From Cristatella mucedo (taxonomy: Eukaryota; Bryozoa; Phylactolaemata; Cristatellidae): a stretch of 64,000 nucleotides of DNA. The notes below the pieces were generated by a model, which was not told the origin of the DNA, did not search any database, and saw nothing but the letters and a program-made list of their open reading frames with translations. The stretch lies in contig WPIO01000112.1 in the NCBI GenBank assembly GCA_009760855.2, forward strand, positions 925,501 to 989,500. Direction: 5' to 3'. Both the position numbers and the translations under genes were made by a program. Below, in pieces: positions 45,600 through 64,000 of the stretch. Position 1 is the stretch's first letter. Each line of letters begins with the position of its first letter.

Positions 45600-46620
45600 G
45601 GTTAATAATAATAATAGTGCACTTGATAAAGTGCCCTCAGAGAACTCACTCTTTCTAGGTGCTTCACATTTGCTGCAAAAGAAACACGATCGAATAGTGA
45701 GTGGAAATATCATACTTGATAAACAACATGAATAACATGGTTAGGGGTGACATGCACAGGGTCAGCATGCAAGTGTGGTTAGTGGCAGCATACAACAGTG
45801 TCAGCACGCATAGGCACATAAAGGACGAATCACATTGACCCACTAAATGCTGTCATAAATAAATGTTTTTAATTTCTTTTTAAATGTGGTCAAGTCAGGG
45901 AATGTCGTGATGGAAGTCGGGAATGAGTTCCAGGCTTTGGGAGCATTCGAACTTAAGGCACGGTCTCCAAAGGATTTGAGGTTTGTACGAGGTATAGGTA
46001 AACAGTTTCCAAAAAGCGGGTGGTACGATGCTTGGCCTTGTGGGGGAGTAGATCTGAGAGATAGGCTGGAGCCAAAGAACGATGGGACCTAAAAGTGAGC
46101 GACAAAACCTTGAACTCAATGCAATACTTGACTGGTAGCCAGTGCTGGTCGGCGAGAAGTGGTGTGATGTGGCAACTGCGACACTCACGACAGATAAGCC
46201 TAGCTGTCGAGTTTTGCACCAGCTGTAATTGCTGGATTGCACATGCCGGTAGACCAGCAATCAGTGAGTTACTCGAGTCAAGACAGGATGTTACAAATGC
46301 ACGGACCAACTTATGTGGTATCCCTATCAAAACAAGCCCAAATTTTAGCAATATTACGTAGCTGAAAGTAGGCAAACTTGATTTTGGAGCTGATGTTGTC
46401 TAAAGAAAGGTCACTTTGGAACTTTACACCTAGCTTTCTTGCAGATTCAACAGGAGATATGCTGGCAGAGCCGATTTTGAGTGTTAGCCGTTCCAATCTC
46501 TAAATCACACTTGGTTTGCCCATAACTAGTAAGTTAGTTCTATCATCATTCAATTAAAGAAAATGTGCTGCCATTCATGTGCAGATGTCATCAATACATG
46601 CAGCAAGGGAGTTGAGAGAG
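45600..46620 (-). mobile_element. LINE family A 3' half, tail-to-tail with the previous copy
   Basis: (AAT)n, stem-loop, 3' UTR, then RT C-terminus on the minus strand (46375-45953 reads VQNSTARLICRECRSCHITP then LLADQHWLPVKYCIEFKVLS). More decayed than the + copy. Confidence 0.9.
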
Positions 46621-47195
46621 GTTAGTAGTAACATACACAGTGTCAACAGCACAATATGGTTAGAGGTAACATTCGTAGTGCCAACATGTAAATATGGTTA
46701 GTGGTAACATCTGCGGTTTCAGCATGCATAAGCACAAAGGGGAAAATCACCCAAGGACCCAGCAAATGTTGTGAGAAACTGGTGGTTTTAGCTGCCTTTC
46801 AAATGTCTTTAAGTCTGGAGATATCGTGACGGCTGTCGGAAGTGAGTTCCAGGCTTGGGAGCATGCGAGCTGGAGGTGTGATTTTCAAAGGATTTGAAGT
46901 AGGTTTGAGGCATAGCAACGATTTGAGTAAGAAAAGTTGGCAGTATGCCTAGCCTGTCAGGGGGGGGAGGGGGCGGAAGTAGATCTGATAGGTAGGCTGG
47001 AGTCCAGAGAATGAATGGACCTTAAAGTGAGTGACAGACCCTTGAATGGCACCAGTGCAGGTCGGCGAGAAGTGGTGTGCTGTGGCAACTGAGCCGGTCA
47101 CGACGGACAAGCCTAGCTGCCGAGTTGTGTACCACCTGTAAGTGCCCGATTGAACAGGCCGGTAGACCAGCAAGCAGTGAGTCGCAGAAGTCAAA
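46621..47195 (-). mobile_element. second LINE family A fragment, minus
   Basis: Diverged 3' UTR and RT C-terminus ([22 protein letters not shown]). A poly-G run lies at 46961-46974. Confidence 0.78.
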
Positions 47196-47599
47196 GCAAT
47201 AGGGTTGAATTGGGCTGAAGTTGCTTATTAGGAAGTAAGGAAAAGTAGAGCAGAACTGGGTTACTGCTAAAGATCGTTGGAGCAGCGAAAAGCAGTAGCA
47301 GTAACCTCTTAAGACCTCTTGCAAGCGACATTGCGACGGCACGACAGGCGGCAGCACCGGTGGTGCTACTTAGCACCAGCAGTCCCTAACCCACTCCCCC
47401 TTCCCAGCAAAGGCATCCATTAGTAGAAGGTTTCAAGCGAGACACCGTGTTCGTGAACAGTTAAGTTTATCGCCCTGGGAGGACCTGATTTGCCCCATGC
47501 TGACGTCGGCCGACGTAGCTGCACAGGCGAAGCTAGATATGAATTAAGGCGTTCGACCTTCGGCGTTATAGCGATCGCTGATTACTCGTGCTGCAGCAG
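47196..47599. other. unassigned stretch
   Basis: No repeat or gene recognised; GC content rises towards the right. Confidence 0.5.
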
Positions 47600-48790
47600 C
47601 TCTCTGGTATTCAGCAACTAAAGACATCTGATTATGCGCCTGGTCGGCGTTGCGATGCGAACTGAGCGGGCGTCGGCGGTGGACGGGTCGCGACTGTGCA
47701 GCCCCAAAACCCGGCCGTGACGCTCGTCCAGGTTTCGGGTCCGGCCGGGCCGACGCGCGGGCTGCCCTCAGCCTCGATCCGGCGCGCGTCCGCCAGCAAG
47801 GAGAAGACGTAGGATCCATTCCTCCCCTACCCCCCCCCCCCGCACTCACAGCTCGCGGGTCGGAGCGGCGGTTTCGCGTGACGCGCTCGAACGGCTCGGT
47901 GGCGAATCTCGGGCGCAGCGCGCGCGGCGTCTGACGTCGGCGTGCGATCGATAGACGACGACTGCCGAAACTAGGAATGGCGTCGGCTGCAGCTCGGCGA
48001 AAGGTAGGCGCACCACGCAGCGGCCGCCCGGCGCGGCAGCTGCCGGCGTTTAGGCGCACGAGGCTTGCGCTCGCGCGGCCTCCGTGAGCCGCACGCGTCT
48101 GCGTTGCCAGCCGAGCGGCCGCCGCCGCCGCCGCTCGGTTGGCGCGACGGCGAGCGGTTCGCGGTCCGCTCTCGCCGTAACCGGAACGGCAGTCGCGCTC
48201 TCCGCGAATGGAGTTCGAGCTGCACCGGCGACGCTGCGCGCGCCCAACGCGGCACGCGTGCTTTCCTCGCGCGGCGTACTCGTCGAGGCACGTTTCCTGT
48301 TATGCGCCGCAACTCGTAGACTCATATCAGAATGGCGCCGTCCTGGCTCGCCTCTTGGCGACCAGAGCGCATGCCTCTGCGCTATGAGCGTCTGCCTCGG
48401 GAGTCTACTAGTTCACACCTCTCCGAACGAAGGCTAGCCTTGAATATGTTTCCTCTCTTAACGATGAGCAGGAGCCCCGCGCGGCGAGCGGCCTCGAGCG
48501 ACGCGCCTTCGATTAGCGTTGTAGCGAGCACCGTAACCGCCTGATGACCTCGGGCTCGACATAGGCCGGGTCCGTAAGAATCGCGGCCAAATTGGGGATT
48601 CGAGTCTTGCAGTGGGCCATAATGCGAGCAGTGGCGATAGCCGGCTCGTAGACTCTCCCCCATGCGGCGCCCCCCCCCCCCTGCAAGGCGTTCGGCGGCA
48701 ACTCTGGTGGTCGGTTGTCTTCCTAGCGGCCCGCGCGGCTGAGGCCCGGTGAGGTCCCGAGGCCTCCACGAGTGTGAAGAAGCTGTTGAA
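47600..48790. promoter_or_regulatory. CpG-rich block, possible promoter or first exon
   Basis: CpG density is far above the rest of the window. All six frames stay open for long distances simply because of base composition, so the 84-171 aa frames are not evidence of coding. Two details are suggestive: a short + frame MASAAARRK at 47977-48003 followed directly by a good donor (gtaggc), and a less GC-biased minus frame at 48701-48513 reading YEPAIATARIMAHCKTRIPN then LAAILTDPAYVEPEVIRRL. Neither is recognised. Poly-C runs lie at 47829-47841 and 48669-48681. Confidence 0.45.
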
Positions 48791-48894
48791 TCAGCCACCC
48801 ATTTTGTTTAGGGCCTTTCGGCCGCACTGTCGCTGGGGCGTAAAATCAGGTCAGCTCCCGAGAACGAAAGCTGAGACCGTTCGGCGCGTTTGCA

Positions 48895-49080
48895 TTAGGT
48901 AAGACCATTTTGTAAGACTAATAGGTAAGAGAAATTGGTAAGACCATTAGATAAGGACTATTGGGAAAGATTATTGCGTAAGACGACTATGTAAGATTAG
49001 TAGGTAAGAGCTTAGATAAGGGCTATTAGTGAAGGCTAATAAATAAGGACCATTAGGTAGGACTGGGGGGGGTAAGACAA
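48895..49080 (+). repeat. degenerate short tandem array
   Basis: About a dozen imperfect units of 14-17 bases around taagaccattaggtaag, ending in a poly-G run. A related segment occurs at 50777-50806. Confidence 0.75.
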
Positions 49081-49110
49081 CTGGCGCTGGTGGCCAAGCT
49101 GCATGAGGTC

Positions 49111-49580
49111 TTGTTACAAACGCGGTGCATCGGCTTCCGCGACCTGACAGAACACAGGCGGTAAACACAGCGATCGTGGTGGTGCTAGTCTCGGGGCCGA
49201 CTGGCGACGAATACACGTGACGCTCTGAGCCTTGGAATCACGCCTAGCGACTTGTGTGTGAAGCACGAAGTTATGCCGACAGCAGGGGAACACGGCAACA
49301 GCAAAGAGCCCTCATACAGTAGCACTAAAACTCCGTAGCCGGAGGAGTCTGTGTGACGGCGAGCGACGGAGGGTTGCAGGCTTCCAGAACCAGCAGTGGG
49401 GTACAACTATGGCACAAAGCCTAAAGCCCAGCTGCTAAGGCACAGCTGCTAGGGCACAGCCGATTGCTGATTGCACGGCTTCGCCTTTCATGCTACCTCG
49501 GCCATAAATTATCGCAGAACCGGTTCCTAGCCATTATTCAGTAGCCGCGACTAATGAGTATCTCGGCTTATTTAGCAGTC
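49111..49580 (+). repeat. R1 repeat, uninterrupted copy
   Basis: Matches 15743-15875 on its left and 18150-18440 on its right, without the LINE. No long frame and no obvious terminal repeats, so its class is open. Confidence 0.62.
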
Positions 49581-49744
49581 CTGAGGCCTTGTCTGTTGGC
49601 TCCTGATTTCTTTACCTTGCGAGAGGATGTGACCATGCAAATCGTGCCGAGTGTGCCGAGTCATATCCGGCTCTGTCGACAGTAGCTCTATATCACTTAA
49701 CTACCGTCCGTGTTCCCACTCTCTATGGAATGCAATTTTTCTCT

Positions 49745-49855
49745 GTAAATGTGTGTCTAACTCCACAAAAACTAGGCCGCTGTTATGCAGGACAGTTGTG
49801 TATAGCGCACTTACAGCCTAAGCGGCTTTCGGTAGTACGCATTCGATAGCCAACA

Positions 49856-49890
<35 letters not shown>
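49745..49890 (-). mobile_element. LINE family B 3' end running into (CT)n
   Basis: Reverse complement of the family B terminus up to gatagccaacagactc, where the sequence changes into (TC)n at 49857-49890. Confidence 0.8.
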
Positions 49891-49895
<5 letters not shown>

Positions 49896-50204
49896 GGCAA
49901 TTGATTTGTAGCGATGCACAAGCCTTCATTCCTGCCTTCCTCCTTTGCTCCCTTCCCCCTCCCCCCTGTCGAACTGAGCAGTCGTGCAGCAGACCGTTTG
50001 GGGAGATCAGCATGACGTATGTGCGAGCACTCATCGATCTGTGTGGGCACTCAAGTCTTCACTTTGTGAACAGCTCGTGTGAGCTGCTAGATCGTATTCT
50101 GCTTCTCATCGTGACTGCTGTTATCCGAAACATTATAATACCACCAGCAGTGGATAGTGGCGAAACTTGTGGCTGCAAATGCCTATACCAAATAGCGACA
50201 GTAA

Positions 50205-50590
50205 TGATAATAATTAATAATAGTAAGATATGTGTATAGCACCCTCGGATAACTAAATCTCTATACACTTTGCATGTGCTGTAAGGGAAGCATGCCAATG
50301 TGCTTAGTGATAAAGTGCACAGCATCAGCATGCATAAGCACACAAGGACAATTTACACGGACCCAGCAAATGCTGTAAGGAGAAAGTGGGTTTTAACTTC
50401 TTTTTTAATGTTGTCAAATCAGGAGTTGTCGTGAAGTCAGTCGCAATTGAGCTCCACGAATTTGGAGCATGTAAACTAAAGGCTTTGAGGAATTGCTCCA
50501 AAGGATTTGAGGCTGGTTCGAGGTGAAACTAGACGACTTGAGTCAGCAAGCTTCACTACCGCTGAGAGGATCTGAGAGAGTGGGGGAAAA
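50205..50590 (-). mobile_element. LINE family A 3' end
   Basis: Stem-loop complement (ataactaaatctctatacac), 3' UTR with cagcatcagcatgcataagc, then decayed RT C-terminal codons. Confidence 0.78.
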
Positions 50591-50684
50591 CAAAGCTAGA
50601 GAGTTAAGAGAGACAAGCTGGATGTAGAGTGGAATGGATAGAAAGTGACTTGCTTAAAATTACAATATTAGTAATAACAAAAAT

Positions 50685-50998
50685 AGGACAGTACTTTAAC
50701 ACTCTACGAGAACTAAATCTCTTTCTCGTGGTACTTTAAATATTCGGCACCGGAAGTGTGTCAATTGACTAGTGATAAGGACTATTAGGGAAGACTAATA
50801 GTCCTTAGACTCGGTGTCAGCATTCAAAGGAAAAAGGTTGTAGCTTCTTTTTTAAATGTCTTCAGGTCAGGAGATGTCGTGACGTCATTCGGTAGTGAGT
50901 TTCAGACTTCGGGATCATTCGGACTAAAGGCACGGTATCCAAAAGATATGAAGTTGGCTAGAGGCAGCGTTGAACGACTTGAATCCAGAGAGAATTTG
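50685..50998 (-). mobile_element. LINE family A 3' end with a palindrome inside
   Basis: Tail complement at 50685-50745 and 3' UTR/RT end at 50815-50998 are separated by about 60 bases that include a perfect 12-bp inverted repeat. Confidence 0.72.
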
Positions 50999-51004
50999 TA
51001 CTGT

Positions 51005-51135
51005 TCTTTATGTGCCTGCTGGTGCGTGCTGATACAGCGCATGTTATCAGTAACAAATTAACACACTTCCTTTTTAGTATATGGACAGTGCCTAGATTGA
51101 GATTTAGTTCTCACAGGGGGCTAAAAAGAATGTCA
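51005..51135 (+). mobile_element. LINE family A tail
   Basis: gtgctgatacagcgcatgtt and cagtgcctagattgagattt: 3' UTR and stem-loop in + orientation, decayed. Confidence 0.68.
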
Positions 51136-51209
51136 TGTTCGTATCATTAAGAATAGGCTGTACTATTCCTAGCCTGATTAGGAAGTAGCTTGGATGGCTG
51201 AGGCATAAT

Positions 51210-51385
51210 ATGATAATAATAATAATAATTAATTTGAATAACTCTAAGAGAACTTAATCTCTATTCATGAGGTTCACGTATGCATGCCACAGGGCTCGAG
51301 TCCACGACCTCGGTCATCAAATACATTCATATCTTGACCTCGGCCCGGGCAAGCACCTTAACTACTAGGCCAAACCAGTGGGAGC
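51210..51385 (-). mobile_element. tRNA-derived SINE, insertion subfamily
   Basis: (AAT)n, tail complement, box B complement gggctcgagtccac, an extra segment (catcaaatacattcatatct) flanked by gacctcgg copies, then the head ending ctaggccaaaccagtggg. Confidence 0.87.
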
Positions 51386-51394
51386 AAGCAAGCT

Positions 51395-51560
51395 TATGTA
51401 AGAGACTTAAGGGATGTAAAAGTGAGTGACACAACCTTATATGCAATGAGTTGCTTGATGGGACAGCCAGTGCAGAACGGTCGGGAACTTATAATGGCTA
51501 GCAATTGAGATGGTCATGACAGACAAGCCTAGGTGCAGAGTTTTGCAATATAGACTGTCA
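51395..51560 (-). mobile_element. LINE family A C-terminal fragment
   Basis: gtaaaagtgagtgacacaac, ccagtgcagaacggtcggga and gacagacaagcctaggtgca mark the minus-strand family A C-terminus. Confidence 0.72.
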
Positions 51561-51689
51561 GTGGCAGATTTCACAGGTAGAAAGCCATGCCAGTAAAAGG
51601 CTAAATGTTAGCTGACTCGTCAGTCTGGTTTATATAGCAGCAGAAGAGCCTTAGCGGCTAACACAGTCTGTTGCAGTGGACAATAATTT

Positions 51690-51780
51690 ATCGTTCGCTG
51701 CAGGACTTGAACCTGCGATCTGGGTCGTGAAGAACGTATACCATTGCGCCCTGGGCTGAAATCCAGTGGCCAGTGAGCTA
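51690..51780 (-). other. tRNA-like segment
   Basis: Reverse complement reads gggcgcaatggtatacgttc (D-arm-like) and gatcgcaggttcaagtcctg (T-arm/box B). The 5' acceptor strand does not pair with the 3' cagcgaac, so a pseudogene or SINE head rather than a working tRNA. Confidence 0.5.
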
Positions 51781-52614
51781 CAGAAGCCAGAGTCGAGATG
51801 GGCCGTTTACACGGACTCTGTGCATAGTGGTAGCTATATACATTTACGCTCTGACATCCATTGTGGTGCAGGCTGTAAGGAGTGAGGTGGGTCTGTATTG
51901 AGATGGGAGAGGGGCTGTTAAGATGCTAACCCTCGAAGCTGCTGCTGGATACCCTTGTAACTCCGTTCACAATGAGATCTGTGAGACTCGTCTAAACTTG
52001 GACGAAGGAATACACTTGCAATGTGTGTGCTTTATACAACTCCGGCTTTCGACCTTACTTTAAACCGTGCGTTATTAGCACCATCTCACCTTACCAAAAA
52101 TGAATGAGGAGGTGGCAGAGGCTTTCTGATTGGGCATTCATCCTCGTGATGGCTGCCAGCTGATGCTGTCGGCTGCAGCTGCTGCTGGCTGCTGCTAGTG
52201 GCTGCTGCTAGTGGCTGGCTGCTGGCTGGCTGCTGCTAGCTTTAAGGTGAGGATTCTGCAGCTTTAAAGTGTGACATCGGCGTCATGCTATTGGTCCGTA
52301 TTGTAGGCGGCCACTGTGTTTAGAGACATCACTTACTTAGGCAAACATAGAGCTATTCAGTTGGTTTCGATTGATTCGTGGATTGCCGAGTGCCAAGCGA
52401 GTTGCAGTTGATTAGAGCTCCATTGCTGCCTAGTGTGTTTGAATCCGTTCCGGATGCAAGCACCCTCGGGTCAATACCTGGGCACTGCTCACTGGAGCCC
52501 TGGCTGGCTGGGTACTTCGCCCGTGCTGCTTGAACAAAGAGGGAGAGACAGAGACAGACGGAGACAGATACAGATAGAGGCGGATAAATGTACAAAGATA
52601 GAGGCAGATAAAGA
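51781..52614. other. unassigned stretch with (GCT)n-rich part
   Basis: A ggctgctgctagt-type array at about 52165-52240; nothing else recognised. Confidence 0.55.
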
Positions 52615-52617
52615 TAC

Positions 52618-52635
52618 ATAGAGAGAGAGAGAGAG

Positions 52636-52684
<49 letters not shown>
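52618..52684 (+). repeat. (GA)n microsatellite
   Basis: GA array with an internal (CA) stretch at 52635-52648, preceded from 52545 by impure agacag/agatac units. Confidence 0.95.
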
Positions 52685-52687
<3 letters not shown>

Positions 52688-53099
52688 GCTGGCAAGAGCA
52701 GCTTGCATCTATCGAATATTGAGTGAGAACAGACAGGCCACCAGAGTGCTTCAGTGCCTAACAGCAGCTGGTGCACACCCTTTGAATGCAGGCCGGTTGC
52801 TGCAGAGTGGCGGCAGCTGTGCAGAGTAGGAGCAACTATCGACGGCTTTCAGTGGCTCTCTGGCAGCTCTTGCTTGGCTCTCACGCAGCCTCTCGTTGTT
52901 GCGATAGTTTAACGTCTTTGGCAGACGGTGACTGGCTGTATCGAGCGTGGGTAACAATTGGAGCCAATAATAATAATAACAAAAAGCAGGCAACCAGAGG
53001 TTTTGACTGGTCTGAGCTACTTCTACGAGCAGCTTGGCAAGTGATTTTATTGGGGATAGACTATTCTCTGGAGACTTAGGTTGAAAGGCTTAGAGCGAA
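52685..53099. other. unassigned stretch
   Basis: A 97-aa + frame at 52786-53079 without signature. Nothing supported. Confidence 0.5.
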
Positions 53100-53325
53100 A
53101 TAAGCATCTACTCTCCATCTGCTGACTGTGACACATCCTTTCCTCCGTCCTAAGATGCTACTTCCATGCTGCTCACTTCCTCAACTGCCGGCCTGACTTC
53201 ACTATGATCTGTTGGCTACCATATGCACTCCCAAATTCGCTTACTCTTGGAATGCAATATACCCAACTCTCCAGTGTAACTCCCACTTAGTCCTTATGGC
53301 TTTGTGGAGTTACAAACGTAACATC
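53100..53325 (+). mobile_element. LINE family B 3' UTR, diverged
   Basis: catctactctccatctgctg through tttgtggagttacaaacgta; a coding part is absent. Confidence 0.78.
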
Positions 53326-54715
53326 ACTTGAAGCATGCAAGAGATCGTGTGACAAAATCTATAAATGTAGGGGAGTGTCTGATATAACATGAGCAGAATT
53401 CGCATGCATTTCGTGGTCCAGACCATAAGCATGTATGTGCATTCAGTTGTGTATGCATATGTTTCCTGTAGCATGCTGGTCGAAGCATGATACTTGTTTG
53501 GTCTTGCATGCTTGATACCGTGCATTAAACTAATCCTTGGGTACAGATTCTCTGCACCAAGTTGTTAAACCTCCGGATATAAATTAAGCTCTTTTGTGGA
53601 CATTATGCAAACGACCCATTATTATTATTATTATTATTATCAATTCTTATACAGGTATGCGAATATAAGTTCATACACGCATGCATGTTTGCATGCTTAA
53701 GAGTGTGCGTAGGTGTGTTTGTGTGTGTGTGGCGCATGCTTGCACGTGTGTGTTGGTGGTCGTTGGTCAGTATGTGGTTGGAATAGTAAGTTTGTGTGTA
53801 AAAGTAAATAAAGATTAGCTGATTCAACAGCCTCCTGTATGCAGCAGCAGAAGAGTCTTTTCAGTTACCACGATCTGGATCTTGAAGTGCAAGAATCTTA
53901 TTCCCAGGCACCTAGGATAAAGAAGCAGTCGAATCGCCTTTCGGTATGATTGATCTAGCAACACTAGGCAGCCTCTGGTTTCAGAGATTGCGAGTTCGAC
54001 TCCCAAGAATGGCATTCTTTGAATGATGCATTATTGGTTTTTATGTAGTGTCGTGTTGTTCCTTTAGGATGCTAAGCACTGTAAAAGCAAGGCTACGCAT
54101 CGTTTGGCTGTCAGTGTGACTGGAAGCCTGCAATCATGAGTGGCAGTTGCTGCAGCAAGGGCTGGCCAGAGTTGACGCACGCTGGCGTGTGCGCCTGTGC
54201 TGTCTGCAGTTTTGCTGCCTGCATTTGTAATGCGATGCGCACTGTCAAGCGACTGGCCGATCCGCCAGCAACACTGCCCTATGCTGAGCGTGGCGCCCAT
54301 CTTGACTCCAGTGAAGCGGCGCCTTGCAGTTCTCAGCGCACTTTGCAGCTCGCTGTGAGCCGGCTTTCGTCTTTTTTGTTGTCGCAGCTAGCCTCTCGAC
54401 GACCGCTGTGAGCAGAGGCTGGTTTAACGAGCCGGTTTACGGGCAGCTGCATCAGGTCTCATCGGTCGAATCGGCAACACCTCTCTCTATATCAGCCCGT
54501 CCTCTGCCGGTCGCCTGCCCAGCCGGCTATCTTCAGGTGTGTGAACAGATGGCATTCCGCAGTATCGCAATGAAAAAGTGACTCGGCGATCGGCTATCTG
54601 CCAGGCAACAGCTGCAAAGCTTGGCAGGAAGCAGGTGACTTGCAGTCACCTGCAGCAGAAGTCAGGCAGCTGACGAGGTCGCCGTAGCTCTTCCCCCCCC
54701 CCACCCAAGTGACCA
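53326..54715. other. unassigned stretch
   Basis: (ATT)n at 53615-53640 and an impure (GT)n at 53700-53750. A box B-like gcgagttcgactcccaagaa occurs at 53986-54005 without a convincing tRNA fold. The + frame 54136-54411 is Cys-rich but unrecognised. Confidence 0.45.
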
Positions 54716-54739
54716 CGGACATCGAGATTTGCAAGGCTA

Positions 54740-55175
54740 GGTGTGAAAGGAACGAGTGTCGGCACAAATAAGCACGCAAAGGACGAATCACGTGGATCCA
54801 CTAAATGCTATGAAAACAGGTGCGTTTTAGCTTCTGTATAAATGTCACCGAGTCGGGTGATGTCGTGACATCAGTCGGTAATGAGTTCCAGGCACGGTCT
54901 CTGAAGGATATTTGAGATAGGTTTGGAGCATAGCTAAATGATTTGAGTCGGAAAATAGCGGGCTTGCAATACCTAGCCTGGTGGGTGAGTAGTTTTGATA
55001 GATAGGCTGGAGCAGGAGAATGAAAGAATTTAAAAGTGAGTTACCAAACCTTGAGATTGATATGCTGCTTGATGGAAAGCCAGTGCAGGTCAGCAAAAAG
55101 TGGTGTGATACAGCAGTACGGAGACTGGGCGGAAGTTGCTCTTGATCTAATGTTACTTTCATATTTATTGGTTAC
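54740..55175 (-). mobile_element. LINE family A 3' end
   Basis: 3' UTR (aagcacgcaaaggacgaatc), then minus frame 55162-54845 (SHHFLLTCTGFPSSSISISR) from the family A C-terminus in a shifted frame. Confidence 0.78.
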
Positions 55176-56008
55176 CTAACAAGAGCCTTTAGAAAGGTGA
55201 AGGAAGGGACAAGACCTAAGGCTAAGGACATGTTTATTATGTTAGTCATGCATGGCAGCTGCAGAGCTATGAATCGTACACGTATATGGGCTATGGTTAT
55301 ATGGTCTAGAGGGCTATCTTTGACTGGGAGATCAATTTCCGAATAAGGTCAGTCGTGATAGGCTTTAATGCAGACATTGAGGTACTGCACTGAATTGAGG
55401 GAGAGCGGTCCTCAGTCAGCAAACATCCTGGAGCTGTATTTTCTGCAGTCATTGACATGTAAAGCAAAACTTACCTGGCCGAAATCAGAAATAATGTTGG
55501 TGCTGAGTTATTCAAGAAGAACTGTACTCACATTTCAAATTTTACTCTGATAAGCAAATTAATGGTCCGGGTATGGAATTTACAAGGTGCAAAGCTACAC
55601 TGAAAATGAAGCACTTTGAAGGTTACAAGCAAGTACCTCAACAAGTTTCACGAAGCTACTTCGATCTACCAAAGTTTAACAAGTTGGGACACAGGTCGCA
55701 TATGATCGGTAAATTTTTTATTTGTCGATATTTTGCATCCGGGTTAGTCATGGTTTGCATTATCACTTTTTCTTTTACGTTGAAGTCGGCAGAACTTCCG
55801 ATCCCATTCACTCGATGAGTGACTGCCAAGTTCGTGTCGAGTGAACACTCTGGTTTTCATTCTCGTTAATTGCGGGTCTTGCCCTTCTACCTGACAATCT
55901 TTCGGGTCTTTTCCCCACATTAAAACATTGCTGGTCTTGCTACCCCCAGGTGAAAATGCTGGTGCTGCCTCTGAGCATTTGTCTGAGTCAGTTTGTGCAT
56001 CTGTCTAT
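55176..56008. other. unassigned stretch upstream of complexin
   Basis: An 81-aa + frame at 55573-55818 has no signature. The complexin promoter may lie here but no core element is distinct. Confidence 0.4.
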
Positions 56009-56009
56009 G

Positions 56010-56066
<57 letters not shown>
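56009..56066 (+). repeat. (GT)n microsatellite upstream of complexin
   Basis: About 27 GT units about 95 bases before the complexin start codon. Confidence 0.95.
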
Positions 56067-56069
<3 letters not shown>

Positions 56070-56160
56070 TAAGCTAATAGCTTGACAGGCTGACACCCAG
56101 AGATTGTTGGAGCCGTTGCATTGCAGAGTAGACCGTTGACACTGCAAGGGCCACTGACGC

Positions 56161-63677
<7,517 letters not shown>

Positions 63678-64000
63678 GTGAGTGTTCCTTGTCCGAAAAC
63701 TAGTGATAAAAAAGTGACGAATAAGTAATGGTGCTAATGACCTTAGTATCAGTATATGCGTCATTTTAACGATCTGTTGCCGTATAAGTCTCCATGCAGC
63801 AACTTAAGCATGCATTTGTCTTTGCTCTGACTGAAATGCTTGATTCTCGGATCTAATTAGCACAAGAAGTCAAGGTATTCACCATGTAGCTCGGTCCATG
63901 TCTCTGTTCATCTGTACTTGTATTGGTGTGTATTTAGCAGTTTGCGTTGTTGCTGCAGCTCCCTTACCATACTGCATGCTGTATCCGCCTCACAATGCTG

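Noticed and set aside
47544-48798. Frames of 84-171 aa on both strands in the CpG-rich block
   Set aside because: Up to five frames are open at once, as expected at this GC content; Arg/Ala/Pro-rich products without signature.
51690-51780. Working tRNA gene
   Set aside because: T-arm and D-arm strings are present but the acceptor stem does not pair and the anticodon arm is irregular.
53986-54005. tRNA gene suggested by a box B-like string
   Set aside because: No box A at the right distance and no foldable cloverleaf.

Overview
This is animal nuclear DNA, most likely from an invertebrate. Protein-coding genes are split into short exons with GT..AG introns, there is no operon structure, and most of the window is decayed non-LTR retrotransposons, tRNA-derived SINEs, MITE-like elements, satellites and long (CT)n/(GA)n/(GT)n arrays. 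The complexin reads like the fly-type protein (EKHRK in the SNARE-binding helix, RKRKTPEELAAEA downstream), which argues for an invertebrate. I cannot name the species. || Three host genes can be rebuilt, all on the + strand. (1) 5821-7791: the last three exons of a DEG/ENaC/ASIC-type sodium channel (cysteine-rich end of the ectodomain, pre-TM2 stretch, TM2 and cytoplasmic tail). (2) 27548-42523: a complete five-exon TSR3, the 18S rRNA aminocarboxypropyltransferase. (3) 56161 to beyond the right edge: complexin, with three clear coding exons plus a probable 23-nt microexon at 63655-63677; the last coding exon(s) lie outside the window. In each gene the splice phases agree across every junction I used. 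The three genes have unrelated roles (ion channel, ribosome maturation, synaptic exocytosis) and I see no sign that they work together. || The repeats are dominated by two CR1/L2-like LINE families. Family A has a 3' end with a short stem-loop followed by (ATT)n. Family B has a different 3' UTR and includes the longest RT frame of the window, 9266-10756. A tRNA-derived SINE carries the same stem-loop tail as family A, the usual sign of a SINE mobilised by a partner LINE. Nesting is frequent: one family A copy at 15876-18063 is split by another family A copy with a 6-bp target duplication, and the whole sits inside an older repeat that also occurs at 49111-49580. || Layout: 1-5.8 kb decayed LINE A, unassigned DNA and one SINE; 5.8-7.8 kb channel exons; 8-11 kb LINE B; 11.1-14.3 kb minisatellite and a degenerate ~170-bp satellite; 15-19.8 kb nested LINE A; 19.8-27 kb old repeats and a TA-flanked MITE; 27.5-42.5 kb TSR3 with repeat-filled introns; 43.8-47.2 kb LINE fragments including a tail-to-tail pair; 47.6-48.8 kb a CpG-rich block without an assigned gene; 48.9-55.2 kb repeats; 56.2-64 kb complexin with a foldback MITE and a ~310-bp CT-rich array in its introns. 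Exon calls rest on reading splice signals and recalled family sequence, with no alignment or transcript data.
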